From assembly GCF_004209755.1 (NCBI RefSeq), contig NZ_CP035913.1, forward strand, positions 1,736,001 to 1,800,000: a stretch of DNA of 64,000 nt. Direction: 5' to 3'. The translations under genes and the position numbers were made by a program. Below the pieces are notes generated by a model that saw only the letters and a list, made by a program, of their open reading frames with translations, searched no databases and was not told the origin of the DNA. The stretch's first letter is position 1; each line of letters begins with the position of its first letter. Below are positions 1-9,522 of the stretch, piece by piece. Source of the DNA: Pseudoduganella lutea (GTDB lineage: Bacteria; Pseudomonadota; Gammaproteobacteria; Burkholderiales; Burkholderiaceae_D).

Positions 1-1004
1 CGCGCGATGCCCGGCGAGTAGTCGTACCACTGCCGGAGGCAGTCCGTCTTGGCCGTGCCGGTCAGCGCATCGCACCCGGCCTGGCTGCCGATGGCGGCCA
101 GCGCCGGGTCCTTGCTCACCACCGTTTTTTCCGGCGAGGCATCCCAGTCGCGCAGGAAGCGCCACGACGTGTTGCGCGCATAGTCCTGCTGCGTGAGCAC
201 CTTGTCGTAGACGAAGTTGCCCATCAGGCCCAGCTTGTTGTTGAAGTACCGGTCGGCCAGCAGCAGGCTGCCGCGCGGCTGCACGCCGCCGCGGCTGGAC
301 GACTGCTGCCCCGACACGGTGGCGGCAACCGTCGGCTTCTTGAAGTCCAGCGGCTTGCGCGTCTTCACGCTGACGGTACCGCCCACGCCACCTTCGGTCA
401 TGTCGGCGGTCACGCCCTTGTAGACGTCGATCGAGGAGATCAGTTCCGACGCCAGCTCGCGCAGCTCGGCGCCGCGGCCGGCCCCGCCGCCCGTGGACAG
501 CACCGACATGCCGTTGATCTCGACACGGTTCAGGTCCGGCTCGACGCCGCGGATCGCCACCTGCGAGCCTTCGCCGAATGAGCGGGACAGCTGCACACCG
601 GTGATGCGCGACAGCGCTTCGCCCACGTTCTTGTCCGGGAACTGGTTGATGTCCTCGGCGATGATCGAATCGGACACGGTGGCGTTGCGGATCTTGCGGT
701 CGATGGCCGAAGCGACCGATCTGCGGGTGCCGGTCACGACGACGACATTGCCTTGCGAGGCGTCGGCGGCCGACGAGGCAGGAGCTTGCGCGGCCGGCGC
801 AGGAGCGGAAGCCTGCGCGGCTGGCGCAGGGCTGGAAGCTTGCGCAACCTGCTGCGCTTCCTGGGCCGCGGGGGCGGGCGCGGCGGTGGTCTTCGCCTCC
901 TGCGCCAGGGCGGCATGCGCCGCGAGCATCGATGCGGCGATGGCAAAGACGGTCCTGCGGTCCAGGCGGCCAGCCGCCCGCACCTTGTTCGAGTGCTTCG
1001 TCAC
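1..1004 (-). CDS. TonB-dependent receptor, carbohydrate type, 3' end off the window
   Basis: Outer-membrane active transporter; only about 334 N-terminal codons lie in the window and the barrel continues beyond position 1. The GTG start at 1004 is chosen because a strong GGAGGAG ribosome site lies just upstream and no in-frame ATG does. A signal peptide ending near AHAALAQ is followed by an Ala/Pro/Gln-rich linker and then the plug (VVVVTGTRRS, DKNVGEALSRITGVQ, VAIRGVEPDLNRVEINGM, GGVGGTVSVKTRKPL). This plug pattern is typical of the Xanthomonas/Caulobacter-type receptors (TIGR01782), many of which import sugars or oligosaccharides. The tandem palindromes at 1029-1049 fit control by a sugar-responsive repressor. 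The specific substrate is unknown. Confidence 0.9.
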   Translation of the reverse strand, partial: MTKHSNKVRAAGRLDRRTVFAIAASMLAAHAALAQEAKTTAAPAPAAQEAQQVAQASSPAPAAQASAPAPAAQAPASSAADASQGNVVVVTGTRRSVASAIDRKIRNATVSDSIIAEDINQFPDKNVGEALSRITGVQLSRSFGEGSQVAIRGVEPDLNRVEINGMSVLSTGGGAGRGAELRELASELISSIDVYKGVTADMTEGGVGGTVSVKTRKPLDFKKPTVAATVSGQQSSSRGGVQPRGSLLLADRYFNNKLGLMGNFVYDKVLTQQDYARNTSWRFLRDWDASPEKTVVSKDPALAAIGSQAGCDALTGTAKTDCLRQWYDYSPGIA

Positions 1005-1028
1005 TTTGAATCTCCTCCGGTCTGGGCA

Positions 1029-1049
1029 TTGCTAGCAACTTGCTAGCAA
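1029..1049. promoter_or_regulatory. Two tandem 10-bp palindromes, candidate repressor operators
   Basis: TTGCTAGCAA occurs at 1029-1038 and again at 1040-1049. Each copy is its own reverse complement, and the two centres are 11 bp apart, one helical turn. They lie 25 bp upstream of the GTG of the TonB-dependent receptor, where a repressor would cover the promoter or early transcript. The symmetry resembles LacI-family operators; the identity of the regulator is inference. Confidence 0.5.
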
Positions 1050-1228
1050 TTGCCTATTTTTTTGCAATTCTATGTGAGTCATCCGGATGCAAAATAGCGC
1101 GCAGGCAAAGAATCAAAATGATGATTAACGACGGGTTTTGCTCAAGAGTGTGAGCGGTTTGCGCAGCAGCGTGCGCGTGGGAATGGAAACGTTGCCGCAG
1201 GCGAACCGTGGGGGAAAATGCGGGCATG

Positions 1229-1266
1229 AAAAAACCCGCCGGGCTTGCGCCACGGCGGGTTTTTTT
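1229..1266 (-). terminator. Intrinsic terminator of typA
   Basis: CCCGCC (1235-1240) and GGCGGG (1254-1259) form a GC stem flanked by an A-run and a T-run, so it can work in both directions. It lies just after the typA stop codon. Confidence 0.85.
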
Positions 1267-1281
1267 ATACGGCTGAAGCGA

Positions 1282-3114
1282 TTACGCTTCGCGCGATGCC
1301 TTCTTGCGCTCGTGTTCCTTCAGGAAGCGCTTGCGCAGGCGGATCGATTTCGGCGTGATCTCGACCAGTTCGTCGTCCTCGATGAATTCCACGGCGTATT
1401 CCAGGGACATCTGGATCGGCGGCACCAGGCGCACCGCTTCGTCGGTACCCGACGAACGCACGTTGGTCAGCTGCTTGCCCTTGATCGGGTTGACGACCAG
1501 GTCGTTGTCGCGCGAGTGGATGCCGATGATCATGCCTTCGTACACCGGGTCGTTGTGCGACACGAACATGCGGCCGCGGTCCTGCAGCTTCCAGATCGCG
1601 TAGGCCACGGCGGCGCCGTCATCCTGCGAGATCAGCACGCCGTTGCGGCGGCCTGCCAGCTCGCCGCGGGTGTTGTCGACCGGGGCATAGGCGTCGAACA
1701 CGTGGCTCATCAGGCCGGTGCCGCGCGTCAGCGTCATGAACTCGCCCTGGAAGCCGATCAGGCCACGGGCCGGAATACGGTACTCGAGGCGCACGCGGCC
1801 CTTGCCGTCCGATTCCATGTTCTGCAGGTCGCCACGGCGGCGGCCCAGTTCTTCCATCACGCCGCCCTGGTTGACTTCTTCCACGTCGACGGACAGGTTT
1901 TCATACGGCTCGTGGCGCACGCCATCGACCATCTTGAAGACCACGCGCGGGCGCGACACAGCCAGCTCGAAGCCTTCGCGGCGCATGTTCTCGATCAGGA
2001 TCGTCAGGTGCAGCTCGCCGCGGCCGGACACTTCGAAGATCGTGTCGTCGTCGGTCGGTGCCACGCGCAGCGCCACGTTGGCTTTCAGTTCCTTGTCCAG
2101 GCGATCGCGCAGCTGGCGCGACGTGACGAACTTGCCTTCGCGGCCAGCCAGCGGCGAGTTGTTGACCATGAAGTTCATCGTCAGGGTCGGCTCGTCGACG
2201 GTCAGCATCGGCAGCGGGTTCGGCGCTTCCGGCGAGCACACGGTCGAACCGATGCCGATTTCCTCGATACCGTTGATCAGCACGATGTCGCCGGCGACGG
2301 CTTCATCGACCAGCACGCGCTCCAGGCCCTTGAAGTTCAGCACCTGGTTGATGCGGCCCTTGATCGGGGTGGCGCCTTCGCCGTCGATCACGACGACATC
2401 CTGGCCGGCCTTGACGCGGCCGCTCGAGATGCGGCCAATGCCGATCTTGCCGACGTACGACGAGTAGTCCAGCGACGTGATCTGCATCTGCAGTGGGCCG
2501 TCCGGGTTGTCGTCACGCACCGGCACGTGCTTCAGGATCGCTTCGAACAGCGGCTTCATGTCGCCTTCGCGCACGTCTTCGGTCAGGCCGGAGTAGCCGT
2601 TCAGGCCCGATGCGTAGACGATCGGGAAGTCCAGCTGCTCGTCGTTGGCGCCCAGCTTGTCGAACAGTTCGAACGTGGCGTTGATCGCCCAGTCGGCGCG
2701 CGCGCCCGGACGGTCGATCTTGTTGACGACGACGATCGGCTTCAGGCCCAGCGCCAGCGCCTTGCGGGTCACGAAGCGGGTCTGCGGCATCGGGCCTTCC
2801 TGGGCATCGATCAGCAGCAGCACGGAATCGACCATCGACAGCACGCGCTCCACTTCGCCGCCGAAGTCGGCGTGGCCCGGGGTGTCGACGATATTGATGT
2901 GCGTGCCTTCGTACTCAACCGCGCAATTCTTCGACAGAATCGTGATGCCGCGTTCCTTTTCCAGGTCGTTCGAGTCCATGACCCGGGTATCGACCTGCTG
3001 GTTTTCGCGGAAGGTGCCGGACTGCCGCAGCAGCTGGTCCACGAGGGTCGTCTTGCCATGGTCGACGTGTGCGATGATGGCGATATTGCGAATTGCGCGT
3101 TTAGTATTAGACAT
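1282..3114 (-). CDS. typA: Ribosome-associated GTPase TypA/BipA
   Basis: Translational GTPase related to EF-G and LepA that binds 70S ribosomes and helps 50S assembly and growth under stress. G1 is [10 protein letters not shown] near residues 16-25, followed by DTPGHADF and [10 protein letters not shown], then the domain II barrel, the EF-G-like III/V folds and the BipA C-terminal domain, ending in a basic tail. About 610 residues is the normal family length. The ATG at 3114 ([10 protein letters not shown]) is preferred because it matches where family members start; an ATG two codons upstream (3120) is also possible and neither has a good ribosome site. It is a single gene with its own candidate promoter and terminator. 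Confidence 0.97.
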   Translation of the reverse strand: MSNTKRAIRNIAIIAHVDHGKTTLVDQLLRQSGTFRENQQVDTRVMDSNDLEKERGITILSKNCAVEYEGTHINIVDTPGHADFGGEVERVLSMVDSVLLLIDAQEGPMPQTRFVTRKALALGLKPIVVVNKIDRPGARADWAINATFELFDKLGANDEQLDFPIVYASGLNGYSGLTEDVREGDMKPLFEAILKHVPVRDDNPDGPLQMQITSLDYSSYVGKIGIGRISSGRVKAGQDVVVIDGEGATPIKGRINQVLNFKGLERVLVDEAVAGDIVLINGIEEIGIGSTVCSPEAPNPLPMLTVDEPTLTMNFMVNNSPLAGREGKFVTSRQLRDRLDKELKANVALRVAPTDDDTIFEVSGRGELHLTILIENMRREGFELAVSRPRVVFKMVDGVRHEPYENLSVDVEEVNQGGVMEELGRRRGDLQNMESDGKGRVRLEYRIPARGLIGFQGEFMTLTRGTGLMSHVFDAYAPVDNTRGELAGRRNGVLISQDDGAAVAYAIWKLQDRGRMFVSHNDPVYEGMIIGIHSRDNDLVVNPIKGKQLTNVRSSGTDEAVRLVPPIQMSLEYAVEFIEDDELVEITPKSIRLRKRFLKEHERKKASREA

Positions 3115-3222
3115 AGTCATTGTGTTTGTAAAAACGGGTGGGACGCCGAAGCTGCGGTGTACTGGTGAAGCTGACGTCTGCTGAGCAGGCGCCCCGGCAA
3201 ATGCGGATGCACTGAACCCACT

Positions 3223-3250
3223 AGTATAGCATGGGCTTGTGACAGCTCAA
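3223..3250 (-). promoter_or_regulatory. Candidate sigma-70 promoter for typA
   Basis: On the minus strand, TTGAGC (3245-3250) and TATACT (3223-3228) are separated by 16 bp, about 100 bp upstream of typA in the region divergent to the histidine kinase gene. Confidence 0.45.
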
Positions 3251-3333
3251 AGACACCGGGCGTTGTGTGAGCTGGACCACCGACCGCCGGTTGCCAGACT
3301 GGCATCATGCACCGACTTTGTCCCAGGATTCCG

Positions 3334-5760
3334 ATGAGCGATCGAACGCCCGATCCGGGCGCCGTGTTCGGCGCCCTCCCCGCGCCCTACGTGCTGCTGA
3401 CACCCGATTTCACCATCGTGCTCGCCAGCGATGCCTTCCTGCGCGCCAACGGCTACGAGCGCGCCCAGCTGATCGGGCGTAACGTCTTTGCCGCCTTCGG
3501 CACGCTGCCCGACAACCCGCAGGCCAACGACGCGACGATGGCGAACCTGCGCGCTTCGCTGCACAAGGTGCTGGAAACGAAGGCGCCCGATGCGATGCCT
3601 GTGCAGCGCTACGATCTTCCGGTGCCCGGCCACCCTGGGGAACTGCAGCAAAAATACTGGAGCCCCGTCAACGCGCCGGTACTCGACGATGCGGGCAACG
3701 TCACGTATATCGTGCACCACGTGAAGGACGTGACGGCGCGGGTGCGCGGCAATGCGCGGCGCGATGCGCTGGTCAGGTTGACCGATGCATGGCGCGACCT
3801 GCGTTCGCCGCGCGAGATCGTGCTGGCGGGCCTGGCGATCCTGGGCGAACTGCTGGGCGCGAGCCGCGTGTCCTACGGCCGCTACAACGAAGCCACGGAC
3901 ACGCTGTACATCGGGCCCGACTGGTGCGTGCCCGGCGTTCCATCGCTGGAAGGCACCGCGCGCCTGCGCGAATTCGGTTCGTTCGTGGACGAGATGCTGG
4001 AGGGGCTGGCCGTGGTGGTCGGCGACGTGGAGCAGGATCCCCGCACGGTGGCGCACGCGGAGGCATTCCGGCGCCACCACGCGCTGTCGTTCGTCGACAT
4101 GCCCGTCATCGAACAGGGCCAGCTGAAGAGCATCCTGGTCGTCAGCGACATGGTGCCGCGCCAGTGGGCCACGGGGGACGTGGCGCTGGTGCGCGAATTC
4201 GCCGAGCGCATCCGCACCACCAGCGAACGGGCGCGCAGCATGGAGGCGCTGGCCGCAAGCGAAGCGAAATTCCGCTCCATCACCAATGCGATGCCGCAGA
4301 TGGTGTGGTCGACAACGGCCGATGGCTGGCACGATTACTACAACCAGCAGTGGTACGAATACACCGGCGTGCCGTCCGGTTCCACCGACGGCGCCGGCTG
4401 GAACGGCATGTTCCACCCCGACGACCGCGAGCGCGCGTGGGATGCCTGGCGGCACAGCCTGGCAACCGGCGATGTCTACGAGATCCAGTACCGGCTGCGG
4501 CACCGCTCGGGCGAATACCGCTGGACGCTGGGCCGGGCGCTGCCGGTGCGCGACGAAACGGGCCGCATCATCCGCTGGATGGGTACCTGCACCGACATCC
4601 ATTCGCAAAAGCTGGCCGAGGATGCGCTGCACGAGGCGGCCGCGCGCAAGGATGAATTCCTGGCCATGCTGGCGCACGAGCTGCGCAACCCGCTGGCGCC
4701 GATCGGCACCGCCGCGCAACTGCTCAAGACGGGGCTCGCGGACGAACGCATCCGTGTGGCGGCCAGCGACATCATCATCCGGCAGGTGCGGCACATGGCG
4801 CACCTGGTGGACGACCTGCTCGACGTGTCGCGCGTCACGCGCGGCCTGGTGCAGCTGAACAGGGTCGAACTGGACATGGCCGACATGGTCGCCAGCGCCG
4901 TCGAGCAGGCGCTGCCGCTGATCGAGGAGCGCCGCCACGTGCTCGAGCCGCACATGCCGGACGTGCCGGCCACGGTGCTGGGCGACCGCACCCGGCTCGT
5001 GCAGGTGATCGCCAACCTGCTGAACAACGCGGCCAAGTACACGCCGCCCGGCGGACGCATCGCGCTGTACCTCGACATCGTGGACAGCCATGCCCGCGTG
5101 ACCGTGCGCGACAACGGCATCGGCATCGCCCCGTCCCTGCTGCCGCACATCTTCGACCTGTTCATCCAGGGCGAACGCAATCCGGACCGTGCCCAGGGCG
5201 GCCTGGGGCTTGGCCTGACGCTGGTGAAAAGCATCGTCTCGCTGCATGGCGGCTTCGTGATGGCGCACAGCGACGGTGCCGGCATGGGCAGTGAATTCAC
5301 GGTCACCCTGCCGCTGCTGGACAAAGTGCCGGCACCGGCACAGGCCGCGCCGGCGGCCGTGCACCATCCCGCCGTGCGCCCCCTGAGCCTGCTGGTGGTG
5401 GAAGACAATCCCGACGCCGCCGGCGTACTGGCCGAACTGCTGCGTTCCGAGGGGCACGACGTGGCGGTGGCCGAGGATGCGGAGACGGCACTGCGCCGCG
5501 CCGACCTGGCGGCGATCGACGCCTTCATCCTCGACATCGGCCTGCCCGGCATGGATGGCTACACGCTGGCGCGGCACCTGCGCGCTGACCCGGCCACGGC
5601 CGGGGCCACGCTGCTCGCGCTGACCGGCTACGGCCAGCCGAGCGATCGCGCGCAATCCCATGCCGCCGGCTTCAACCGGCACTTCGTCAAGCCGGCCGAC
5701 CCTGCCGAGCTGCTGCTGGCGCTGCAGGCGGTTAACGGTCGCGACGCCATTGGTACCTGA
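3334..5760 (+). CDS. Hybrid sensor histidine kinase (PAS-GAF-PAS-HisKA-HATPase-REC)
   Basis: Predicted cytosolic sensor kinase with an attached receiver domain; no membrane segment is visible. Order: PAS-like domain in the first ~125 residues, GAF-like ~150-300, PAS with PAC motif ~310-430 (EYRWTLGRALPVRDETG), HisKA with phosphoacceptor His448 in AHELRNPL, HATPase with N box NLLNNAAKY and G boxes DNGIGIA and GLGLGLTLV, then a receiver from ~684 with Asp734 in FILDIGLPG and a conserved late Lys in FVKPAD. The ATG at 3334 has AGGA at 3325-3328; the upstream ATG at 3307 has none and would add an atypical leader. No cognate response regulator is adjacent, so the phosphorelay partner and signal are unknown. 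Confidence 0.9.
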   Translation: MSDRTPDPGAVFGALPAPYVLLTPDFTIVLASDAFLRANGYERAQLIGRNVFAAFGTLPDNPQANDATMANLRASLHKVLETKAPDAMPVQRYDLPVPGHPGELQQKYWSPVNAPVLDDAGNVTYIVHHVKDVTARVRGNARRDALVRLTDAWRDLRSPREIVLAGLAILGELLGASRVSYGRYNEATDTLYIGPDWCVPGVPSLEGTARLREFGSFVDEMLEGLAVVVGDVEQDPRTVAHAEAFRRHHALSFVDMPVIEQGQLKSILVVSDMVPRQWATGDVALVREFAERIRTTSERARSMEALAASEAKFRSITNAMPQMVWSTTADGWHDYYNQQWYEYTGVPSGSTDGAGWNGMFHPDDRERAWDAWRHSLATGDVYEIQYRLRHRSGEYRWTLGRALPVRDETGRIIRWMGTCTDIHSQKLAEDALHEAAARKDEFLAMLAHELRNPLAPIGTAAQLLKTGLADERIRVAASDIIIRQVRHMAHLVDDLLDVSRVTRGLVQLNRVELDMADMVASAVEQALPLIEERRHVLEPHMPDVPATVLGDRTRLVQVIANLLNNAAKYTPPGGRIALYLDIVDSHARVTVRDNGIGIAPSLLPHIFDLFIQGERNPDRAQGGLGLGLTLVKSIVSLHGGFVMAHSDGAGMGSEFTVTLPLLDKVPAPAQAAPAAVHHPAVRPLSLLVVEDNPDAAGVLAELLRSEGHDVAVAEDAETALRRADLAAIDAFILDIGLPGMDGYTLARHLRADPATAGATLLALTGYGQPSDRAQSHAAGFNRHFVKPADPAELLLALQAVNGRDAIGT

Positions 5761-6206
5761 AAAATGCCGGGAATCGATTGCCGAGACCAAAGGCCGTACG
5801 GCCAGCTATCCTCGCACGGCCGTGCCAGTAATGCTCGGCAACGCCCTGTCTCGCACGCGAATGAGCAGACGGCACCGCGATCCGATCCCGAGCAACGCGG
5901 GGCTGTCCTGCACGTCGTGACGCCCCGTCCTTTGACATCTCCTGTCGAACCGAATCGTTAAGGGATTATCTTTCAGACTACTTAGCACCATCGGTTTTTT
6001 CAAGGACAGGCAGAAAATAACGCGCCAGGCATCCACAGATGATTCGCTTGCCAAACCGGCTGCATGCCCTTCAGCCGGCAACCGAAGCTTCAGGATGGTT
6101 GCTGCCCGAAGACGGTCCAGGGCAACGCGGCGCACTGCCCATTGGCAAGAGCCTTGGGCGAACTGCTGCTGGCGCTGCAGGCGGTACAGGCCACCGGGCC
6201 GGGCTT
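5761..6206. other. 446-bp gap with a possible receiver-domain remnant
   Basis: No credible intact gene. On the plus strand, a stretch near 6140-6195 reads ARALGELLLALQAVQATG, and 6163-6185 repeats exactly the 23 bases (5710-5732) that encode the end of the upstream kinase receiver domain. This may be the scar of a deleted or decayed receiver-domain gene. Apart from this I see nothing in the gap. Confidence 0.35.
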
Positions 6207-6875
6207 CTATACCAGGCGCACCTTCTGCTGCCGCCGTGCCGCGTAGCCGAGCAGGGCAAGGCCACCGGCCAGCATGCCCCACGTTTGCGGTTCCGGCACG
6301 GCCGCCACCGAGATGTGGAAATTATCGATCGAGGACCACACGCCCGGCTGCTGGCCGGCGGTGACCGTCAGCGACACCAGGTCGGCGCTGGAGACGAAGC
6401 CGACGAACGAGTGTACGTCGGGGTTCTCGAGCGTGAACGTCACCGTGGCGCCGGTGCTGTCGGTGGCGGTCAGCAGCAGACTGGCCGCGGCGGTCGGATG
6501 GCTGTAGGCATCCGAACCGAAGAAATTGCCGCCGGCGCCGGCCACGCCGTCCTGCAGCACGAACGTGGTGATATCGGTGCGGTTCTGCGAAGTCAGGAAG
6601 AAATCCACATAGTCCTCGGTGCCGGCCCAGATGGCCGGCGCTTTCGGCCCCGCGCTCACGCTGTATGCATAATCGCCGGCCTGGCGCGGAATCTGGTCGA
6701 AGTACATTTGTTGGATCAGGTCGTTATAGTCGTCGACGCCGGTGTTGCCGACAGCGGCAAGGTACGATGCCTGGCTCGTGAAGGTGGTGATTTCTGCCTG
6801 CGCGGAACCGGCGCACAGCAGCAAGGCGGAAGCAATGGTCGCGGCAACGGCCGCGGCGGAGGGGATCGATCGCAC
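6207..6875 (-). CDS. PEP-CTERM sorting domain protein
   Basis: Secreted protein of unknown function. The N-terminal signal peptide has its hydrophobic stretch at ATIASALLLCAGSAQA. The mature part begins ITTFTSQASYLAAVG. The C-terminus carries the PEP-CTERM sorting signal: VPEPQTW, a short hydrophobic segment (GMLAGGLALLGYA) and a basic tail (ARRQQK). Such proteins are cut and anchored by an exosortase, often with exopolysaccharide production; no exosortase is in this window. The GTG at 6875 has GGAG six bases upstream, the same layout as the paralogue at 7008-7700; an ATG at 6887 is the alternative start. It is a clear paralogue of its neighbour and probably a tandem duplicate. Confidence 0.85.
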   Translation of the reverse strand: MRSIPSAAAVAATIASALLLCAGSAQAEITTFTSQASYLAAVGNTGVDDYNDLIQQMYFDQIPRQAGDYAYSVSAGPKAPAIWAGTEDYVDFFLTSQNRTDITTFVLQDGVAGAGGNFFGSDAYSHPTAAASLLLTATDSTGATVTFTLENPDVHSFVGFVSSADLVSLTVTAGQQPGVWSSIDNFHISVAAVPEPQTWGMLAGGLALLGYAARRQQKVRLV

Positions 6876-7007
6876 GTAAGACTCCATGGACTGGGATGAA
6901 TGGTGCCGCGTACCGTCGCGCGGCGCGTCGTGCGCGCCGGCGTTGGCAGCGACATCGGGAAGGCGTCTTGTGAGACAGCCTTCGGCTGCGCTGGTGCGCG
7001 TCGGTGG

Positions 7008-7700
7008 CTAGGCTGCTGGCTGCGAACCCTGGCGCTGCCGGCGCCGCGCGGTCCAGCCCAGCATGCCCAGGCCGGCCAGCAGCATCGCGTAGGTGCCCGG
7101 TTCCGGTACGGCGGCCACGGACAGGTGCAGGTTATTCACGGTGGGCCAGATGGGGTAGCCGTCGACGCCCGTCTGGACGCCGGTGGCCACCGACAGCGAC
7201 ACGATCTGCGCATCGGACACGAAGCCCAGGAACGAGCTCGGCACGGGGTCGGTGATCGTGTAGGTCAGCGTGGCGCCGGTGCTGTCGGTCGCGGTCACGG
7301 TGATGTACGGTGCGAACACCGAATAACCGCCGCCATCCGAACCCCAGAAATAGCCGCCGGCGCCGGCGACCGGCGTATCGAAGCTGGAGAAGGTGACCGA
7401 GTCGGAGGCGCGGCTCGGGGTCAGGTACCAGTCGATATCGTCATCGCTCGCACCGTAAGCGCGCGGATTGCCGGGGCCGGTGGTGGCGACATAGCCGATG
7501 TCGCCCGCGGTGCGGGCAAACGGCGTGTCGTAGGGTTCGATCCAGAGGTCGTCGAATGTGTCGACCCCGGTGGTGCCGACCGCGGAGAGGTAGGCGGACT
7601 GGCTGGTGTAAGTGGTCAATGCGGCGTGAGCCGCCGAAGCGGAAAACAGCAGGATGGCCGAAGCCGCGGCGGTGGTAACCGCGCGATACGTCTTGCGCAC
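7008..7700 (-). CDS. PEP-CTERM sorting domain protein, paralogue
   Basis: 230-residue exported protein with a signal peptide ending in SASAAHA, a mature start LTTYTSQSAYLSAVG nearly matching the neighbouring gene, and a C-terminal VPEPGTYAMLLAGLGMLGW plus Arg-rich tail typical of PEP-CTERM sorting. The start is GTG at 7700 with AGGAG seven bases upstream. No catalytic motif is recognised; the Gly/Asp/Thr-rich, beta-rich middle suggests an extracellular beta-sandwich. The shared segments (TSQ-S/A-YL-AAVG-TGVD, DSTGAT-T-T) show a common origin with 6207-6875. The two genes are 132 bp apart, each with its own ribosome site. Confidence 0.87.
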   Translation of the reverse strand: MRKTYRAVTTAAASAILLFSASAAHAALTTYTSQSAYLSAVGTTGVDTFDDLWIEPYDTPFARTAGDIGYVATTGPGNPRAYGASDDDIDWYLTPSRASDSVTFSSFDTPVAGAGGYFWGSDGGGYSVFAPYITVTATDSTGATLTYTITDPVPSSFLGFVSDAQIVSLSVATGVQTGVDGYPIWPTVNNLHLSVAAVPEPGTYAMLLAGLGMLGWTARRRQRQGSQPAA

Positions 7701-7910
7701 TATGTGCTCCTTGTGGAAGTGGAGAGGAAGACTGACTGGGGTACTTCGGCCGAAGTAGGGACAATGTAGCGCCGCCTCCCTGCCCGCTCAACAAGGTTTT
7801 ACGAAAGAATAATAATGATGATTAGTTACTGGCGAACCGTGGCTTTCCGGTTGCGGATACCGGTTCGGGGAATTGACAGCGGCGCGGAGTCCGGGACTTC
7901 AATCTTAGGT

Positions 7911-8032
7911 GGTGTCGGACATTTTTTCCGGATGCTTTTTCCGGAAAAATTGTCGGACACCGGTGTTTTCATGATGTGTCATCGGCATGCGAAAACCGGT
8001 GTCCGACACCGAAAAGCCGGTGTCCGACACCA
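7911..8032. repeat. REP-like palindrome cluster, GGTGTCSGACACC family
   Basis: The block after the truB stop contains GGTGTCGGACA at its left end, an inverted pair around 7921-7950 (TTTTTTCCGG / CCGGAAAAA), a GTCGGACACCGGTG segment, and two exact copies of the palindrome CGGTGTCCGACACCG in its last 40 bases. It is non-coding and can fold into several alternative hairpins. It may serve as the downstream boundary of the rimP-truB transcript; no T-run is seen. Confidence 0.6.
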
Positions 8033-8055
8033 TGGATTCGGCGCCGCAGGCAGGC

Positions 8056-9012
8056 CTATTGCGCGGCGGCGATCAGCCGCTCGGGCTTGAGGATGGCCCA
8101 CTGCTCGAACAGGCCGGTGCCGAGCAGCTTGCCGCCGTCGCCGGCGGGCCCGTACACGCGCACACGGCCTTCGTAGGACGCGGGCGTCTGCACGCCGGGC
8201 TCCTTGCCGAGCGGCAGGCGCTGGCCTTGCAGGAAGCGCTTCGCCAGGTCGGCCGTCAGTTCGATGCTGGGGAACGACGACAGCAGCGCATCCACGGGTG
8301 CCAGCAGGGAAAGCGGCGCGGCATGGGCGTTCACCTGTTCCAGCGTGACCATGCCATCGGCGGACAGCGCGCCGACGCCCGTGCGCCGCAGCGCGTTCAG
8401 GTGGGCGCCGCAGCCGAGCGCGGCGCCAATGTCCTCGCCCAGCACGCGGATATAGGTGCCCTTGCTGACCGTGGCTGCCAGGCGCAGGAACGGCGCTTCG
8501 TACGACAGCAGTTCCAGCTTGTGGATCACCACGTTGCGCGCTTCGCGCTCGAGCGTGATGCCGGCGCGGGCGTATTCGTACAGCGGCTTGCCGTCGCGCT
8601 TCAACGCCGAGTACATCGGCGGCACCTGCGCGATCGGGCCGCGGAAGCGCGCCAGCACCGCTTCGATCTCGTCGATCGTGATGGTGGCGGCATCGCGGTT
8701 CAGCGCGGGGTCGGCGTCGAGCACGAGGCCTTCCGTGTCGCCCGTGTCGGTGCGCACGCCCAGGTGCACGGTGGTCACGTAGGTCTTGTCGGCTTCCAGC
8801 AGGTCCTGCGAGAACTTGGTCGCTTCGCCGAAGCACAGCGGCAGCAGGCCGGTGGCGAACGGATCGAGCGTGCCGGTATGGCCCGCCTTCTTGGCGTTCA
8901 GCACGCGCTTCACCTTGATCAGCGCATCGTTCGACGACAGCCCGACCGGCTTGTCCAGCAGCAGCACGCCGTCGACGAGGTCGCGCACCCGCTTTACTCG
9001 TGCTTCGGTCAT
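8056..9012 (-). CDS. truB: tRNA pseudouridine(55) synthase
   Basis: Converts U55 to pseudouridine in the T-loop of nearly all tRNAs. The TruB signature [14 protein letters not shown] contains the catalytic aspartate at residue 50; [15 protein letters not shown] at ~14-28 and a C-terminal PUA-like region complete the family pattern. Its 318 residues are normal. Its ATG overlaps the rbfA stop by four bases (9009-9012), which implies translational coupling. It is the last gene of the rimP-nusA-infB-rbfA-truB operon, a very conserved order. Confidence 0.97.
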   Translation of the reverse strand: MTEARVKRVRDLVDGVLLLDKPVGLSSNDALIKVKRVLNAKKAGHTGTLDPFATGLLPLCFGEATKFSQDLLEADKTYVTTVHLGVRTDTGDTEGLVLDADPALNRDAATITIDEIEAVLARFRGPIAQVPPMYSALKRDGKPLYEYARAGITLEREARNVVIHKLELLSYEAPFLRLAATVSKGTYIRVLGEDIGAALGCGAHLNALRRTGVGALSADGMVTLEQVNAHAAPLSLLAPVDALLSSFPSIELTADLAKRFLQGQRLPLGKEPGVQTPASYEGRVRVYGPAGDGGKLLGTGLFEQWAILKPERLIAAAQ

Positions 9013-9434
9013 TCTTTTGTTTCGCTGCCGGTTGCGCCGTCCGCGCTGTCTTCTTCATAGTCGGCCGCGCGCGTGGCGTTGGCCTTGTCGATCAGTGCCG
9101 ACATCGCGATGCCGCGCGAGGCCGACGTGTCGTGCACGAAGTGCAGCTGCGGCAGCGTGTGGATGTGCAGGCGCTTGCCCAGCTGGTTGCGCAGGTAGCC
9201 GGCGGCGGCGTGCAGGCCGGCCAGCGTGTTCTTCACGGTCTCCGGATCGTCCTTGAGCATCGTGAAGTAGATCTTTGCATGCGCGTAGTCCGGCGTGAGC
9301 TGCACTTCGGCGAGCGTGAGCATGCCCACGCGCGGGTCTTTTACCTCGAAGGCGATCAGTTCGGAAAGGTCTTTCTGGATCTGGTCCGCCACGCGCAGGC
9401 CGCGGGCGGGGATCGATTTGCTGTGTTTAGCCAT
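9009..9434 (-). CDS. rbfA: 30S ribosome-binding factor A
   Basis: Small KH-fold factor that binds free 30S subunits and assists late 16S rRNA processing, notably in the cold. Its 141 residues include the family pattern [42 protein letters not shown] and the late motif LHFVHD. The acidic C-terminal tail (YEEDSADG) is common in Burkholderiales. It lies between infB and truB and overlaps truB by ATGA. Confidence 0.97.
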   Translation of the reverse strand: MAKHSKSIPARGLRVADQIQKDLSELIAFEVKDPRVGMLTLAEVQLTPDYAHAKIYFTMLKDDPETVKNTLAGLHAAAGYLRNQLGKRLHIHTLPQLHFVHDTSASRGIAMSALIDKANATRAADYEEDSADGATGSETKE

Positions 9435-9455
9435 GATGTTCTACCAAATATGAAA

Positions 9456-9505
9456 ATGGCGGGTGGCGCCCACCCCGCTTGCGCGGAGCGGGCGGCACCC
9501 GCCAT
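9456..9505 (-). other. Intercistronic stem-loop between infB and rbfA
   Basis: ATGGCGGGTG (9456-9465) pairs with CACCCGCCAT (9496-9505), and CGCCC (9467-9471) with GGGCG (9490-9494) inside it. No T-run follows on either strand, so it is more likely an RNA processing or stability element than a terminator. Confidence 0.55.
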
Positions 9506-9522
9506 GGATACCGCGTGCTGAA

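Noticed and set aside
1138..3168. 676-codon plus-strand reading frame across typA
   Set aside because: It is antisense to a clear typA, its residues are the low-complexity His/Arg/Ala mix typical of shadow frames in GC-rich DNA, and it has no recognisable domain.
5806..6282. 158-codon minus-strand frame after the histidine kinase
   Set aside because: Low-complexity Arg/Pro/Ala content and overlap with a PEP-CTERM gene in another frame.
7808..7830. AT-rich stretch resembling a Fur box
   Set aside because: Several mismatches to the 19-bp consensus and no receptor gene is next to it.
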